Origin: Nemertoderma westbladi
Lineage: Eukaryota; Xenacoelomorpha; Nemertodermatida; Nemertodermatidae
Assembly: GCA_032718475.1 (NCBI GenBank)
Contig: JAUCBJ010004155.1
Span: 1-29,221 of the forward strand
Direction: 5' to 3'
DNA length: 29,221 nt
Positions 1 to 13,281 of this stretch are shown piece by piece (the first letter of the stretch is position 1; each line of letters begins with the position of its first letter). The position numbers and the translations under genes were made by a program. The notes under the pieces were generated by a model. It was not told the DNA's origin, searched no databases, and was given only the letters and a program-made list of their open reading frames with translations.

Positions 1-3000
1 AAGTTCTTATTTCATTTACATTATAAGTAGCAGTACTAAGTTCTTATTTCATTTACATTATAAGTAGCAGTACTAAGTTCTTATTTCATTTACATTATAA
101 GTAGCAGTCCTAAGTTCTTATTTCATTTACATTCTAAGTACAGTAGCAGTACTAAGTTCTTATTTCATTTACATTATAAGTAGCAGTACTAAGTTCTTAT
201 TTCATTTACATTATAAGTAGCAGTCCTAAGTTCTTATTTCATTTACATTATAAGTAGCAGTACTAAGTTCTTATTTCATTTACATTATAAGTAGCAGTAC
301 TAAGTTCTTATTTCATTTACATTATAAGTAGCAGTACTAAGTTCTTATTTCATTTACATTATAAGTAGCAGTACTAAGTTCTTATTTCATTTACATTATA
401 AGTAGCAGTACTAAGTTCTTATTTCATTTACATTATAAGTAGCAGTACTAAGTTCTTATTTCATTTACATTATAAGTAGCAGTACTAAGTTCTTATTTCA
501 TTTACATTATAAGTAGCAGTACTAAGTTCTTATTTCATTTACATTATAAGTAGCAGTACTAAGTTCTTATTTCATTTACATTATAAGTAGCAGTACTAAG
601 TTCTTATTTCATTTACATTATAAGTAGCAGTACTAAGTTCTTATTTCATTTACATTATAAGTAGCAGTACTAAGTTCTTATTTCATTTACATTATAAGTA
701 GCAGTACTAAGTTCTTATTTCATTTACATTATAAGTAGCAGTACTAAGTTCTTATTTCATTTACATTATAAGTAGCAGTACTAAGTTCTTATTTCATTTA
801 CATTATAAGTAGCAGTACTAAGTTCTTATTTCATTTACATTATAAGTAGCAGTACTAAGTTCTTATTTCATTTACATTATAAGTAGCAGTACTAAGTTCT
901 TATTTCATTTACATTATAAGTAGCAGTACTAAGTTCTTATTTCATTTACATTATAAGTAGCAGTACTAAGTTCTTATTTCATTTACATTATAAGTAGCAG
1001 TACTAAGTTCTTATTTCATTTACATTATAAGTAGCAGTACTAAGTTCTTATTTCATTTACATTATAAGTAGCAGTACTAAGTTCTTATTTCATTTACATT
1101 ATAAGTAGCAGTACTAAGTTCTTATTTCATTTACATTATAAGTAGCAGTACTAAGTTCTTATTTCATTTACATTATAAGTAGCAGTACTAAGTTCTTATT
1201 TCATTTACATTATAAGTAGCAGTACTAAGTTCTTATTTCATTTACATTATAAGTAGCAGTACTAAGTTCTTATTTCATTTACATTATAAGTAGCAGTACT
1301 AAGTTCTTATTTCATTTACATTATAAGTAGCAGTACTAAGTTCTTATTTCATTTACATTATAAGTAGCAGTACTAAGTTCTTATTTCATTTACATTATAA
1401 GTAGCAGTACTAAGTTCTTATTTCATTTACATTATAAGTAGCAGTACTAAGTTCTTATTTCATTTACATTATAAGTAGCAGTACTAAGTTCTTATTTCAT
1501 TTACATTATAAGTAGCAGTACTAAGTTCTTATTTCATTTACATTATAAGTAGCAGTACTAAGTTCTTATTTCATTTACATTATAAGTAGCAGTACTAAGT
1601 TCTTATTTCATTTACATTATAAGTAGCAGTACTAAGTTCTTATTTCATTTACATTATAAGTAGCAGTACTAAGTTCTTATTTCATTTACATTATAAGTAG
1701 CAGTACTAAGTTCTTATTTCATTTACATTATAAGTAGCAGTACTAAGTTCTTATTTCATTTACATTATAAGTAGCAGTACTAAGTTCTTATTTCATTTAC
1801 ATTATAAGTAGCAGTACTAAGTTCTTATTTCATTTACATTATAAGTAGCAGTACTAAGTTCTTATTTCATTTACATTATAAGTAGCAGTACTAAGTTCTT
1901 ATTTCATTTACATTATAAGTAGCAGTACTAAGTTCTTATTTCATTTACATTATAAGTAGCAGTACTAAGTTCTTATTTCATTTACATTATAAGTAGCAGT
2001 ACTAAGTTCTTATTTCATTTACATTATAAGTAGCAGTACTAAGTTCTTATTTCATTTACATTATAAGTAGCAGTACTAAGTTCTTATTTCATTTACATTA
2101 TAAGTAGCAGTACTAAGTTCTTATTTCATTTACATTATAAGTAGCAGTACTAAGTTCTTATTTCATTTACATTATAAGTAGCAGTACTAAGTTCTTATTT
2201 CATTTACATTATAAGTAGCAGTACTAAGTTCTTATTTCATTTACATTATAAGTAGCAGTACTAAGTTCTTATTTCATTTACATTATAAGTAGCAGTACTA
2301 AGTTCTTATTTCATTTACATTATAAGTAGCAGTACTAAGTTCTTATTTCATTTACATTATAAGTAGCAGTACTAAGTTCTTATTTCATTTACATTATAAG
2401 TAGCAGTACTAAGTTCTTATTTCATTTACATTATAAGTAGCAGTACTAAGTTCTTATTTCATTTACATTATAAGTAGCAGTACTAAGTTCTTATTTCATT
2501 TACATTATAAGTAGCAGTACTAAGTTCTTATTTCATTTACATTATAAGTAGCAGTACTAAGTTCTTATTTCATTTACATTATAAGTAGCAGTACTAAGTT
2601 CTTATTTCATTTACATTATAAGTAGCAGTACTAAGTTCTTATTTCATTTACATTATAAGTAGCAGTACTAAGTTCTTATTTCATTTACATTATAAGTAGC
2701 AGTACTAAGTTCTTATTTCATTTACATTATAAGTAGCAGTACTAAGTTCTTATTTCATTTACATTATAAGTAGCAGTACTAAGTTCTTATTTCATTTACA
2801 TTATAAGTAGCAGTACTAAGTTCTTATTTCATTTACATTATAAGTAGCAGTACTAAGTTCTTATTTCATTTACATTATAAGTAGCAGTACTAAGTTCTTA
2901 TTTCATTTACATTATAAGTAGCAGTACTAAGTTCTTATTTCATTTACATTATAAGTAGCAGTACTAAGTTCTTATTTCATTTACATTATAAGTAGCAGTA

Positions 3001-6000
3001 CTAAGTTCTTATTTCATTTACATTATAAGTAGCAGTACTAAGTTCTTATTTCATTTACATTATAAGTAGCAGTACTAAGTTCTTATTTCATTTACATTAT
3101 AAGTAGCAGTACTAAGTTCTTATTTCATTTACATTATAAGTAGCAGTACTAAGTTCTTATTTCATTTACATTATAAGTAGCAGTACTAAGTTCTTATTTC
3201 ATTTACATTATAAGTAGCAGTACTAAGTTCTTATTTCATTTACATTATAAGTAGCAGTACTAAGTTCTTATTTCATTTACATTATAAGTAGCAGTACTAA
3301 GTTCTTATTTCATTTACATTATAAGTAGCAGTACTAAGTTCTTATTTCATTTACATTATAAGTAGCAGTACTAAGTTCTTATTTCATTTACATTATAAGT
3401 AGCAGTACTAAGTTCTTATTTCATTTACATTATAAGTAGCAGTACTAAGTTCTTATTTCATTTACATTATAAGTAGCAGTACTAAGTTCTTATTTCATTT
3501 ACATTATAAGTAGCAGTACTAAGTTCTTATTTCATTTACATTATAAGTAGCAGTACTAAGTTCTTATTTCATTTACATTATAAGTAGCAGTACTAAGTTC
3601 TTATTTCATTTACATTATAAGTAGCAGTACTAAGTTCTTATTTCATTTACATTATAAGTAGCAGTACTAAGTTCTTATTTCATTTACATTATAAGTAGCA
3701 GTACTAAGTTCTTATTTCATTTACATTATAAGTAGCAGTACTAAGTTCTTATTTCATTTACATTATAAGTAGCAGTACTAAGTTCTTATTTCATTTACAT
3801 TATAAGTAGCAGTACTAAGTTCTTATTTCATTTACATTATAAGTAGCAGTACTAAGTTCTTATTTCATTTACATTATAAGTAGCAGTACTAAGTTCTTAT
3901 TTCATTTACATTATAAGTAGCAGTACTAAGTTCTTATTTCATTTACATTATAAGTAGCAGTACTAAGTTCTTATTTCATTTACATTATAAGTAGCAGTAC
4001 TAAGTTCTTATTTCATTTACATTATAAGTAGCAGTACTAAGTTCTTATTTCATTTACATTATAAGTAGCAGTACTAAGTTCTTATTTCATTTACATTATA
4101 AGTAGCAGTACTAAGTTCTTATTTCATTTACATTATAAGTAGCAGTACTAAGTTCTTATTTCATTTACATTATAAGTAGCAGTACTAAGTTCTTATTTCA
4201 TTTACATTATAAGTAGCAGTACTAAGTTCTTATTTCATTTACATTATAAGTAGCAGTACTAAGTTCTTATTTCATTTACATTATAAGTAGCAGTACTAAG
4301 TTCTTATTTCATTTACATTATAAGTAGCAGTACTAAGTTCTTATTTCATTTACATTATAAGTAGCAGTACTAAGTTCTTATTTCATTTACATTATAAGTA
4401 GCAGTACTAAGTTCTTATTTCATTTACATTATAAGTAGCAGTACTAAGTTCTTATTTCATTTACATTATAAGTAGCAGTACTAAGTTCTTATTTCATTTA
4501 CATTATAAGTAGCAGTACTAAGTTCTTATTTCATTTACATTATAAGTAGCAGTACTAAGTTCTTATTTCATTTACATTATAAGTAGCAGTACTAAGTTCT
4601 TATTTCATTTACATTATAAGTAGCAGTACTAAGTTCTTATTTCATTTACATTATAAGTAGCAGTACTAAGTTCTTATTTCATTTACATTATAAGTAGCAG
4701 TACTAAGTTCTTATTTCATTTACATTATAAGTAGCAGTACTAAGTTCTTATTTCATTTACATTATAAGTAGCAGTACTAAGTTCTTATTTCATTTACATT
4801 ATAAGTAGCAGTACTAAGTTCTTATTTCATTTACATTATAAGTAGCAGTACTAAGTTCTTATTTCATTTACATTATAAGTAGCAGTACTAAGTTCTTATT
4901 TCATTTACATTATAAGTAGCAGTACTAAGTTCTTATTTCATTTACATTATAAGTAGCAGTACTAAGTTCTTATTTCATTTACATTATAAGTAGCAGTACT
5001 AAGTTCTTATTTCATTTACATTATAAGTAGCAGTACTAAGTTCTTATTTCATTTACATTATAAGTAGCAGTACTAAGTTCTTATTTCATTTACATTATAA
5101 GTAGCAGTACTAAGTTCTTATTTCATTTACATTATAAGTAGCAGTACTAAGTTCTTATTTCATTTACATTATAAGTAGCAGTACTAAGTTCTTATTTCAT
5201 TTACATTATAAGTAGCAGTACTAAGTTCTTATTTCATTTACATTATAAGTAGCAGTACTAAGTTCTTATTTCATTTACATTATAAGTAGCAGTACTAAGT
5301 TCTTATTTCATTTACATTATAAGTAGCAGTACTAAGTTCTTATTTCATTTACATTATAAGTAGCAGTACTAAGTTCTTATTTCATTTACATTATAAGTAG
5401 CAGTACTAAGTTCTTATTTCATTTACATTATAAGTAGCAGTACTAAGTTCTTATTTCATTTACATTATAAGTAGCAGTACTAAGTTCTTATTTCATTTAC
5501 ATTATAAGTAGCAGTACTAAGTTCTTATTTCATTTACATTATAAGTAGCAGTACTAAGTTCTTATTTCATTTACATTATAAGTAGCAGTACTAAGTTCTT
5601 ATTTCATTTACATTATAAGTAGCAGTACTAAGTTCTTATTTCATTTACATTATAAGTAGCAGTACTAAGTTCTTATTTCATTTACATTATAAGTAGCAGT
5701 ACTAAGTTCTTATTTCATTTACATTATAAGTAGCAGTACTAAGTTCTTATTTCATTTACATTATAAGTAGCAGTACTAAGTTCTTATTTCATTTACATTA
5801 TAAGTAGCAGTACTAAGTTCTTATTTCATTTACATTATAAGTAGCAGTACTAAGTTCTTATTTCATTTACATTATAAGTAGCAGTACTAAGTTCTTATTT
5901 CATTTACATTATAAGTAGCAGTACTAAGTTCTTATTTCATTTACATTATAAGTAGCAGTACTAAGTTCTTATTTCATTTACATTATAAGTAGCAGTACTA

Positions 6001-8360
6001 AGTTCTTATTTCATTTACATTATAAGTAGCAGTACTAAGTTCTTATTTCATTTACATTATAAGTAGCAGTACTAAGTTCTTATTTCATTTACATTATAAG
6101 TAGCAGTACTAAGTTCTTATTTCATTTACATTATAAGTAGCAGTACTAAGTTCTTATTTCATTTACATTATAAGTAGCAGTACTAAGTTCTTATTTCATT
6201 TACATTATAAGTAGCAGTACTAAGTTCTTATTTCATTTACATTATAAGTAGCAGTACTAAGTTCTTATTTCATTTACATTATAAGTAGCAGTACTAAGTT
6301 CTTATTTCATTTACATTATAAGTAGCAGTACTAAGTTCTTATTTCATTTACATTATAAGTAGCAGTACTAAGTTCTTATTTCATTTACATTATAAGTAGC
6401 AGTACTAAGTTCTTATTTCATTTACATTATAAGTAGCAGTACTAAGTTCTTATTTCATTTACATTATAAGTAGCAGTACTAAGTTCTTATTTCATTTACA
6501 TTATAAGTAGCAGTACTAAGTTCTTATTTCATTTACATTATAAGTAGCAGTACTAAGTTCTTATTTCATTTACATTATAAGTAGCAGTACTAAGTTCTTA
6601 TTTCATTTACATTATAAGTAGCAGTACTAAGTTCTTATTTCATTTACATTATAAGTAGCAGTACTAAGTTCTTATTTCATTTACATTATAAGTAGCAGTA
6701 CTAAGTTCTTATTTCATTTACATTATAAGTAGCAGTACTAAGTTCTTATTTCATTTACATTATAAGTAGCAGTACTAAGTTCTTATTTCATTTACATTAT
6801 AAGTAGCAGTACTAAGTTCTTATTTCATTTACATTATAAGTAGCAGTACTAAGTTCTTATTTCATTTACATTATAAGTAGCAGTACTAAGTTCTTATTTC
6901 ATTTACATTATAAGTAGCAGTACTAAGTTCTTATTTCATTTACATTATAAGTAGCAGTACTAAGTTCTTATTTCATTTACATTATAAGTAGCAGTACTAA
7001 GTTCTTATTTCATTTACATTATAAGTAGCAGTACTAAGTTCTTATTTCATTTACATTATAAGTAGCAGTACTAAGTTCTTATTTCATTTACATTATAAGT
7101 AGCAGTACTAAGTTCTTATTTCATTTACATTATAAGTAGCAGTACTAAGTTCTTATTTCATTTACATTATAAGTAGCAGTACTAAGTTCTTATTTCATTT
7201 ACATTATAAGTAGCAGTACTAAGTTCTTATTTCATTTACATTATAAGTAGCAGTACTAAGTTCTTATTTCATTTACATTATAAGTAGCAGTACTAAGTTC
7301 TTATTTCATTTACATTATAAGTAGCAGTACTAAGTTCTTATTTCATTTACATTATAAGTAGCAGTACTAAGTTCTTATTTCATTTACATTATAAGTAGCA
7401 GTACTAAGTTCTTATTTCATTTACATTATAAGTAGCAGTACTAAGTTCTTATTTCATTTACATTATAAGTAGCAGTACTAAGTTCTTATTTCATTTACAT
7501 TATAAGTAGCAGTACTAAGTTCTTATTTCATTTACATTATAAGTAGCAGTACTAAGTTCTTATTTCATTTACATTATAAGTAGCAGTACTAAGTTCTTAT
7601 TTCATTTACATTATAAGTAGCAGTACTAAGTTCTTATTTCATTTACATTATAAGTAGCAGTACTAAGTTCTTATTTCATTTACATTATAAGTAGCAGTAC
7701 TAAGTTCTTATTTCATTTACATTATAAGTAGCAGTACTAAGTTCTTATTTCATTTACATTATAAGTAGCAGTACTAAGTTCTTATTTCATTTACATTATA
7801 AGTAGCAGTACTAAGTTCTTATTTCATTTACATTATAAGTAGCAGTACTAAGTTCTTATTTCATTTACATTATAAGTAGCAGTACTAAGTTCTTATTTCA
7901 TTTACATTATAAGTAGCAGTACTAAGTTCTTATTTCATTTACATTATAAGTAGCAGTACTAAGTTCTTATTTCATTTACATTATAAGTAGCAGTACTAAG
8001 TTCTTATTTCATTTACATTATAAGTAGCAGTACTAAGTTCTTATTTCATTTACATTATAAGTAGCAGTACTAAGTTCTTATTTCATTTACATTATAAGTA
8101 GCAGTACTAAGTTCTTATTTCATTTACATTATAAGTAGCAGTACTAAGTTCTTATTTCATTTACATTATAAGTAGCAGTACTAAGTTCTTATTTCATTTA
8201 CATTATAAGTAGCAGTACTAAGTTCTTATTTCATTTACATTATAAGTAGCAGTACTAAGTTCTTATTTCATTTACATTATAAGTAGCAGTACTAAGTTCT
8301 TATTTCATTTACATTATAAGTAGCAGTACTAAGTTCTTATTTCATTTACATTATAAGTAG
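1..8360. repeat. 37-bp AT-rich satellite, homogeneous block
   Basis: Tandem array with a 37-bp monomer (begins AAGTTCTTATTTCATTTACA, ends GTAGCAGTACT). The monomer contains the palindromes TTATAA and AGTACT. The first 240 bp hold a few variants (AGTCCT at about 106 and 220, a longer monomer near 121-143). From about 240 to 8360 I see no deviation in roughly 219 consecutive copies. The array is cut by the left window edge, so its true length is unknown. No long open frame exists in it. Such uniformity fits recent amplification or gene conversion, or an assembly in which near-identical reads were collapsed or extended; the sequence alone cannot tell these apart. Confidence 0.97.
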
Positions 8361-11300
8361 CATTTCTAAGTTCTTATTTCATTTACATTATAAGTAGCAG
8401 TACTAAGTTCTTATTTCATTTACATTATAAGTAGCAGTACTAAGTTCTTATTTCATTTACATTATAGTAGCAGTACTAAGTTCTTATTTCATTTACATTA
8501 TAAGTAGAAGTACTAAGTTCTTGTTTCATTTACATTATAGTAGCAGTACTAAGTTCTTATTTCATTTACATTATAAGTAGCAGTACTAAGTTCTTATTTC
8601 ATTCACATTATAAGTAGCAGTACTAAGTTCTTATTTCATTTACATTATAAGTAGCAGTACTAAGTTATTATTACATTTACATTATAGTAGCAGTACTAAG
8701 TTCTTATTTCATTTACATTATAGTAGCAGTACTAAGTTCTTATTTCATTTACATTATAAGTAGCAGTACTAAGTTATTATTTCATTTACATTATAAGTAG
8801 CAGTCCTAAGTTCTTATTTCATTTACATTATAAGTAGCAGTACTAAGTTATTATTACATTTACATTATAGTAGCAGTACTAAGTTCTTATTTCATTTACA
8901 TTATAGTAGCAGTACTAAGTTCTTATTTCATTTACATTATAGTAGCAGTACTAAGTTCTTATTTCATTTACATTATAGTAGCAGTACTAAGTTCTTATTT
9001 CATTTACATTATAAGTAGCAGTACTAAGTTCTTATTTCATTTACATTATAAGTAGCAGTACTAAGTTCTTATTTCATTTACATTATAAGTAGCAGTACTA
9101 AGTTCTTATTTCATTTACATTATAGTAGCAGTACTAAGATCTTATTTCATTTACATTATAAGTAGCAGTACTAAGTTCTTATTTCATTTACATTATAAGT
9201 AGCAGTACTAAGTTCTTATTTCATTTACATTATAAGTAGAAGTACTAAGTTCTTATTTCATTTACATTATAAGTAGCAGTACTAAGTTCTTATTTCATTT
9301 ACATTATAAGTAGCAGTACTAAGTTCTTATTTCATTTACATTATAAGTAGAAGTACTAAGTTCTTGTTTCATTTACATTATAGTAGCAGTACTAAGTTCT
9401 TATTTCATTTACATTATAAGTAGCAGTACTAAGTTCTTATTTCATTTACATTATAAGTAGAAGTACTAAGTTCTTGTTTCATTTACATTATAGTAGCAGT
9501 ACTAAGTTCTTATTTCATTTACATTATAAGTAGCAGTACTAAGTTCTTATTTCATTCACATTATAAGTAGCAGTACTAAGTTCTTATTTCATTTACATTA
9601 TAAGTAGCAGTACTAAGTTCTTATTTCATTTACATTATAAGTAGCAGTACTAAGTTCTTATTTAATTTATATTATAGTAGCAGTACTAAGTTCTTATTTC
9701 ATTTACATTATAGTAGCAGTACTAAGTTCTTATTTCATTTACATTATAGTTGCAGTACTAAGTTCTTATTTCATTCACATTATAAGTAGCAGTACTAAGT
9801 TCTTATTTCATTTACATTATAGTAGCAGTACTAAGTTCTTATTTCATTTACATTATAAGTAGCAGTACTAAGTTCTTATTTCATTTACATTATAAGTAGC
9901 AGTACTAAGTTCTTATTTCATTTACATTATAAGTAGCAGTACTAAGTTCTTATTTCATTTACATTATAAGTAGCAGTACTAAGTTCTTATTTCATTTACA
10001 TTATAGTAGCAGTACTAAGTTCTTATTTCATTTACATTATAGTTGCAGTACTAAGTTCTTATTTCATTCACATTATAAGTAGCAGTACTAAGTTCTTATT
10101 TCATTTACATTATAGTAGCAGTACTAAGTTCTTATTTCATTTACATTATAGTTGCAGTACTAAGTTCTTATTTCATTCACATTATAAGTAGCAGTACTAA
10201 GTTCTTATTTCATTTACATTATAGTAGCAGTACTAAGTTCTTATTTCATTTACATTATAAGTAGCAGTACTAAGTTCTTATTTCATTTACATTATAAGTA
10301 GCAGTACTAAGTTCTTATTTCATTTACATTATAGTAGCAGTACTAAGTTCTTATTTCATTTACATTATAGTTGCAGTACTAAGTTCTTATTTCATTCACA
10401 TTATAAGTAGCAGTACTAAGTTCTTATTTCATTTACATTATAGTAGCAGTACTAAGTTCTTATTTCATTTACATTATAGTTGCAGTACTAAGTTCTTATT
10501 TCATTCACATTATAAGTAGCAGTACTAAGTTCTTATTTCATTTACATTATAGTAGCAGTACTAAGTTCTTATTTCATTTACATTATAAGTAGCAGTACTA
10601 AGTTCTTATTTCATTTACATTATAAGTAGCAGTACTAAGTTCTTATTTCATTTACATTATAAGTAGCAGTACTAAGTTCTTATTTCATTTACATTATAAG
10701 TAGCAGTACTAAGTTATTATTTCATTTACATTATAGTTGCAGTACTAAGTTCTTATTTCATTTACATTATAGTAGCAGTACTAAGTTCTTATTTCATTTA
10801 CATTATAGTTGCAGTACTAAGTTCTTATTTCATTCACATTATAAGTAGCAGTACTAAGTTCTTATTTCATTTACATTATAGTAGCAGTACTAAGTTCTTA
10901 TTTCATTTACATTATAAGTAGCAGTACTAAGTTCTTATTTCATTTACATTATAAGTAGCAGTACTAAGTTCTTATTTCATTTACATTATAAGTAGCAGTA
11001 CTAAGTTCTTATTTCATTTACATTATAAGTAGCAGTACTAAGTTCTTATTTCATTCACATTATAAGTAGCAGTACTAAGTTCTTATTTCATTTACATTAT
11101 AAGTAGCAGTACTAAGTTCTTATTTCATTTACATTATAAGTAGCAGTACTAAGTTCTTATTTAATTTATATTATAGTAGCAGTACTAAGTTCTTATTTCA
11201 TTTACATTATAGTAGCAGTACTAAGTTCTTATTTCATTTACATTATAAGTAGCAGTACTAAGTTCTTATTTCATTTACATTATAGTAGCAGTCCTAAGTT

Positions 11301-11462
11301 CTTATTTCATTTACATTATAGTAGCAGTACTAAGTTCTTATTTCATTTACATTATAGTAGCAGTACTAAGTTCTTATTTCATTTACATTATAGTAGCAGT
11401 ACTAAATTCTTATTTCATTTACATTATAAGTAGCAGTACTAAGTTCTTATTTCATTTACATT
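8361..11462. repeat. 37-bp satellite, diverged block with higher-order repeats
   Basis: Same monomer as the left block, but now with recurring variants: 36-bp units that lost one A (TTATAGTAG), TTGCAG in place of TAGCAG, CATTCACATT in place of CATTTACATT, AAGTACT, TTCTTGTTTC, and TTATTATTACATT. Variants recur together. The TTGCAG/CATTCACATT pair appears near 9741, 10041, 10150, 10370, 10480 and 10808, with neighbouring copies about 109-110 bp apart (a trimer). The TTCTTGTTTC variant recurs at 9361 and 9471, also 110 bp apart. This is a higher-order repeat structure at the array edge, next to LINE A. Confidence 0.93.
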
Positions 11463-11469
11463 CACGTTA

Positions 11470-12804
11470 TTGATTAAACTGTTCGAGTGGGTAATGCTTC
11501 TATCCCAGTCACAAACGTTGCTATTGGACGAATTGCAGTTTGGGTTCCAGTCTGGCTCCAGTACTACCCAATGTACTTGGGCGGCCTCTGAGGTCGTTGG
11601 ATATTACTCCCGGCATTCTACTCCGGTCTATGGTTGTCTACTAGATTTGTCAAAGGCGTTCGACATGGTTGAATGGGGCAAATTATTCCTAGAACTAATT
11701 AAGAAAGGTTTCTCGGCTCTATTTCTTCGTGTTTTATTATGGATTTACTGTAACCAATCCTGTTGTGTGCGGTGGAATAATTCGCATTCTGACTCGTTCA
11801 CTCTATCAAACGGGGTTAGACAAGGTTCCGTGGCCAGCCCAATTTTGTTCTGTGTACTACTAGACAAGTTGATAAAAAAGTTACGATCTTCGAAAGTAGG
11901 GTGCCATATAGGAAAGGTTTACTTAGGGATCTTAGCTTACGCCGATGACATTCTTCTGCTCTGTCCCTCCATACTTGGTCTTCAATACATAGTATCTCTT
12001 TGTGAAGATTTTGCAAAGGAACACAACCTCGTATTTAGCACGAACGCCGATCCTGATAAATCGAAATCTAAATGTATACGTTTCGACTCCATATGGTCGG
12101 AGCCTCATATTCACATCGGTTTAAATGGGGTTAATCTTCCGTGGGTGAAGCAGGCGCTGCATCTTGGGAATGTAATGGATTATAAGAATTCAATGGAACC
12201 CGATACTTTACGTAAACGCGGTCAATTCATAGGAAAGATAAATGCATTACGACAAGAATTTTATTTCGCGGATCCGTATCAATTGTGTAACATACAACGA
12301 ATTTATGCCACATGTTTTTATGGTAGTAGTCTTTGGGACCTTTTTTCTCCACAATGTACACGTATTTATAGTGCTTGGAATATCAATGTGAGGATTATTT
12401 TTGGCTTACCCCGTACAACACATAGATATATCGTAGAAAATATTGTGCAGTTCAATCACCCATGTATAATGATTCAATCTAGGTTTGTTTCGTTTGCTCA
12501 AAGTTTATTGACCTCTTTAAAACCATCTATTCGTTTCTTGGCAGAATTATTTTTATTTGATTGTAGATCTCGTGCCGGGTGTAATTTTAGGAAAATTGGC
12601 AATTTATGTAATGAACACAATTTAAGATTATTAAAACATAATCGCGTTAAGATATTGAAGTATGTACCATGCAGTGACGGTGCTAACAATTATAAAGTGC
12701 GCATCTGTAGGGAACTTTTGGATTGCCGGCTGAGCACTTTAGAAGTGCCGGGGTTTTCTGCAGAAGAATTATATTATATGTTATCGTATATGTGTACAAG
12801 CTGA
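11470..12804 (+). CDS. Reverse transcriptase, C-terminal part (LINE A, 5'-truncated)
   Basis: A 444-codon frame whose first codon is TTG. It is open into the satellite junction, so no genuine start is visible and the N-terminal endonuclease and early RT motifs are missing. Visible RT landmarks: QFGFQ-GSSTT near residue 23, motif A LLDLSKAFD (catalytic Asp about residue 59), motif B GVRQGSVASPILF (115-127), catalytic YADD (157-160), and a thumb-like LHLG near 230. A long C-terminal region follows; around residue 303 it has W-N...LP..THRYIVE, a pattern I associate with C-terminal tails of LINE ORF2 proteins. The protein would copy element RNA at nicked chromosomal DNA. The frame has no internal stop or shift. 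This copy cannot be autonomous without its endonuclease. Confidence 0.88.
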   Translation: MIKLFEWVMLLSQSQTLLLDELQFGFQSGSSTTQCTWAASEVVGYYSRHSTPVYGCLLDLSKAFDMVEWGKLFLELIKKGFSALFLRVLLWIYCNQSCCVRWNNSHSDSFTLSNGVRQGSVASPILFCVLLDKLIKKLRSSKVGCHIGKVYLGILAYADDILLLCPSILGLQYIVSLCEDFAKEHNLVFSTNADPDKSKSKCIRFDSIWSEPHIHIGLNGVNLPWVKQALHLGNVMDYKNSMEPDTLRKRGQFIGKINALRQEFYFADPYQLCNIQRIYATCFYGSSLWDLFSPQCTRIYSAWNINVRIIFGLPRTTHRYIVENIVQFNHPCIMIQSRFVSFAQSLLTSLKPSIRFLAELFLFDCRSRAGCNFRKIGNLCNEHNLRLLKHNRVKILKYVPCSDGANNYKVRICRELLDCRLSTLEVPGFSAEELYYMLSYMCTS

Positions 12805-13281
12805 TCATTTCTACTTAGTTACCATAGTCTATATTTCTATTTCTATTATATATTATATTATATATTCAGTATATTTGTGCTTGCTGTACTCTAGTGTGGA
12901 ACAACGTACGTAATGTTTGGAATCTACCTTTTAAGTCTCACAGATATATTATAGTCGAAGGAATTGTAAGTTTTTGTCACCGTCTTATAATGTTATATAA
13001 CTGATTTATAAAGTTTGTTAATACTACTTTGTTATCGGACAAATTATGTGTCAGTTTTTCTTTTGTTGCTGTATTTTTTAAAATTAGGCCTGATCTGATA
13101 TCTCTATGATGTGTCTATTATGCCGTCACTTGTTGATCTTACCTTTATTATATATTATTATTTACCTTGTGCTAATCTTTATATGTATACTGTACAATAC
13201 ATACCGGTACGCTGTACTTATATTGTTATGATGCATTTCATATATATATAATGTACGAAATAAATTAAATTAAATTAAATT
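12805..13281 (+). other. 3' untranslated region and tail of LINE A
   Basis: AT-rich stretch after the LINE A stop codon. It contains TA-rich runs at 12838-12870, the degenerate C-terminal-like segment annotated separately (12897-13004), and then AATAAA with a (TAAAT)4 tail abutting the satellite. I see no further conserved frame. Confidence 0.75.
12897..13004 (+). pseudogene. Degenerate second copy of the LINE A C-terminal motif in its 3' region
   Basis: Translating from 12897 (TGG) gives a peptide that begins W-N-N-V-R and continues with LP..SHRYI-VE-IV-F-H--IM before a stop at 13002-13004. It aligns with the C-terminal part of the LINE A frame starting near 12376 (W-N..VR....LP..THRYIVE.IV.F.H..IM). 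Order and spacing are conserved apart from about one extra residue. The two nucleotide stretches are clearly diverged. This could be an old partial duplication within the element family, or a relic of a related LINE captured as 3' untranslated sequence. I assessed it by eye only. Confidence 0.6.

Larger units (their letters stand above)
11463..13281 (+). mobile_element. LINE A: 5'-truncated non-LTR retrotransposon inserted in the 37-bp satellite
   Basis: An 1819-bp non-satellite segment with a reverse-transcriptase frame, a 3' untranslated region, an AATAAA at 13259-13264 and a terminal (TAAAT)4 tail at 13261-13280. The left flank stops after 22 nt of a 37-bp monomer and the right flank resumes with the other 15 nt. 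One monomer was therefore split with no net loss, although a few bases (ATT) are ambiguous between tail and target. No endonuclease domain is present, consistent with 5' truncation during target-primed reverse transcription. The open frame suggests a young copy. I would place it loosely in the CR1/Jockey-like group; the clade is not established. Confidence 0.9.

Noticed and set aside
1-11462. CRISPR array
   Set aside because: 37-bp units are contiguous with no unique spacers, no cas genes, and the surroundings are eukaryotic retroelements.
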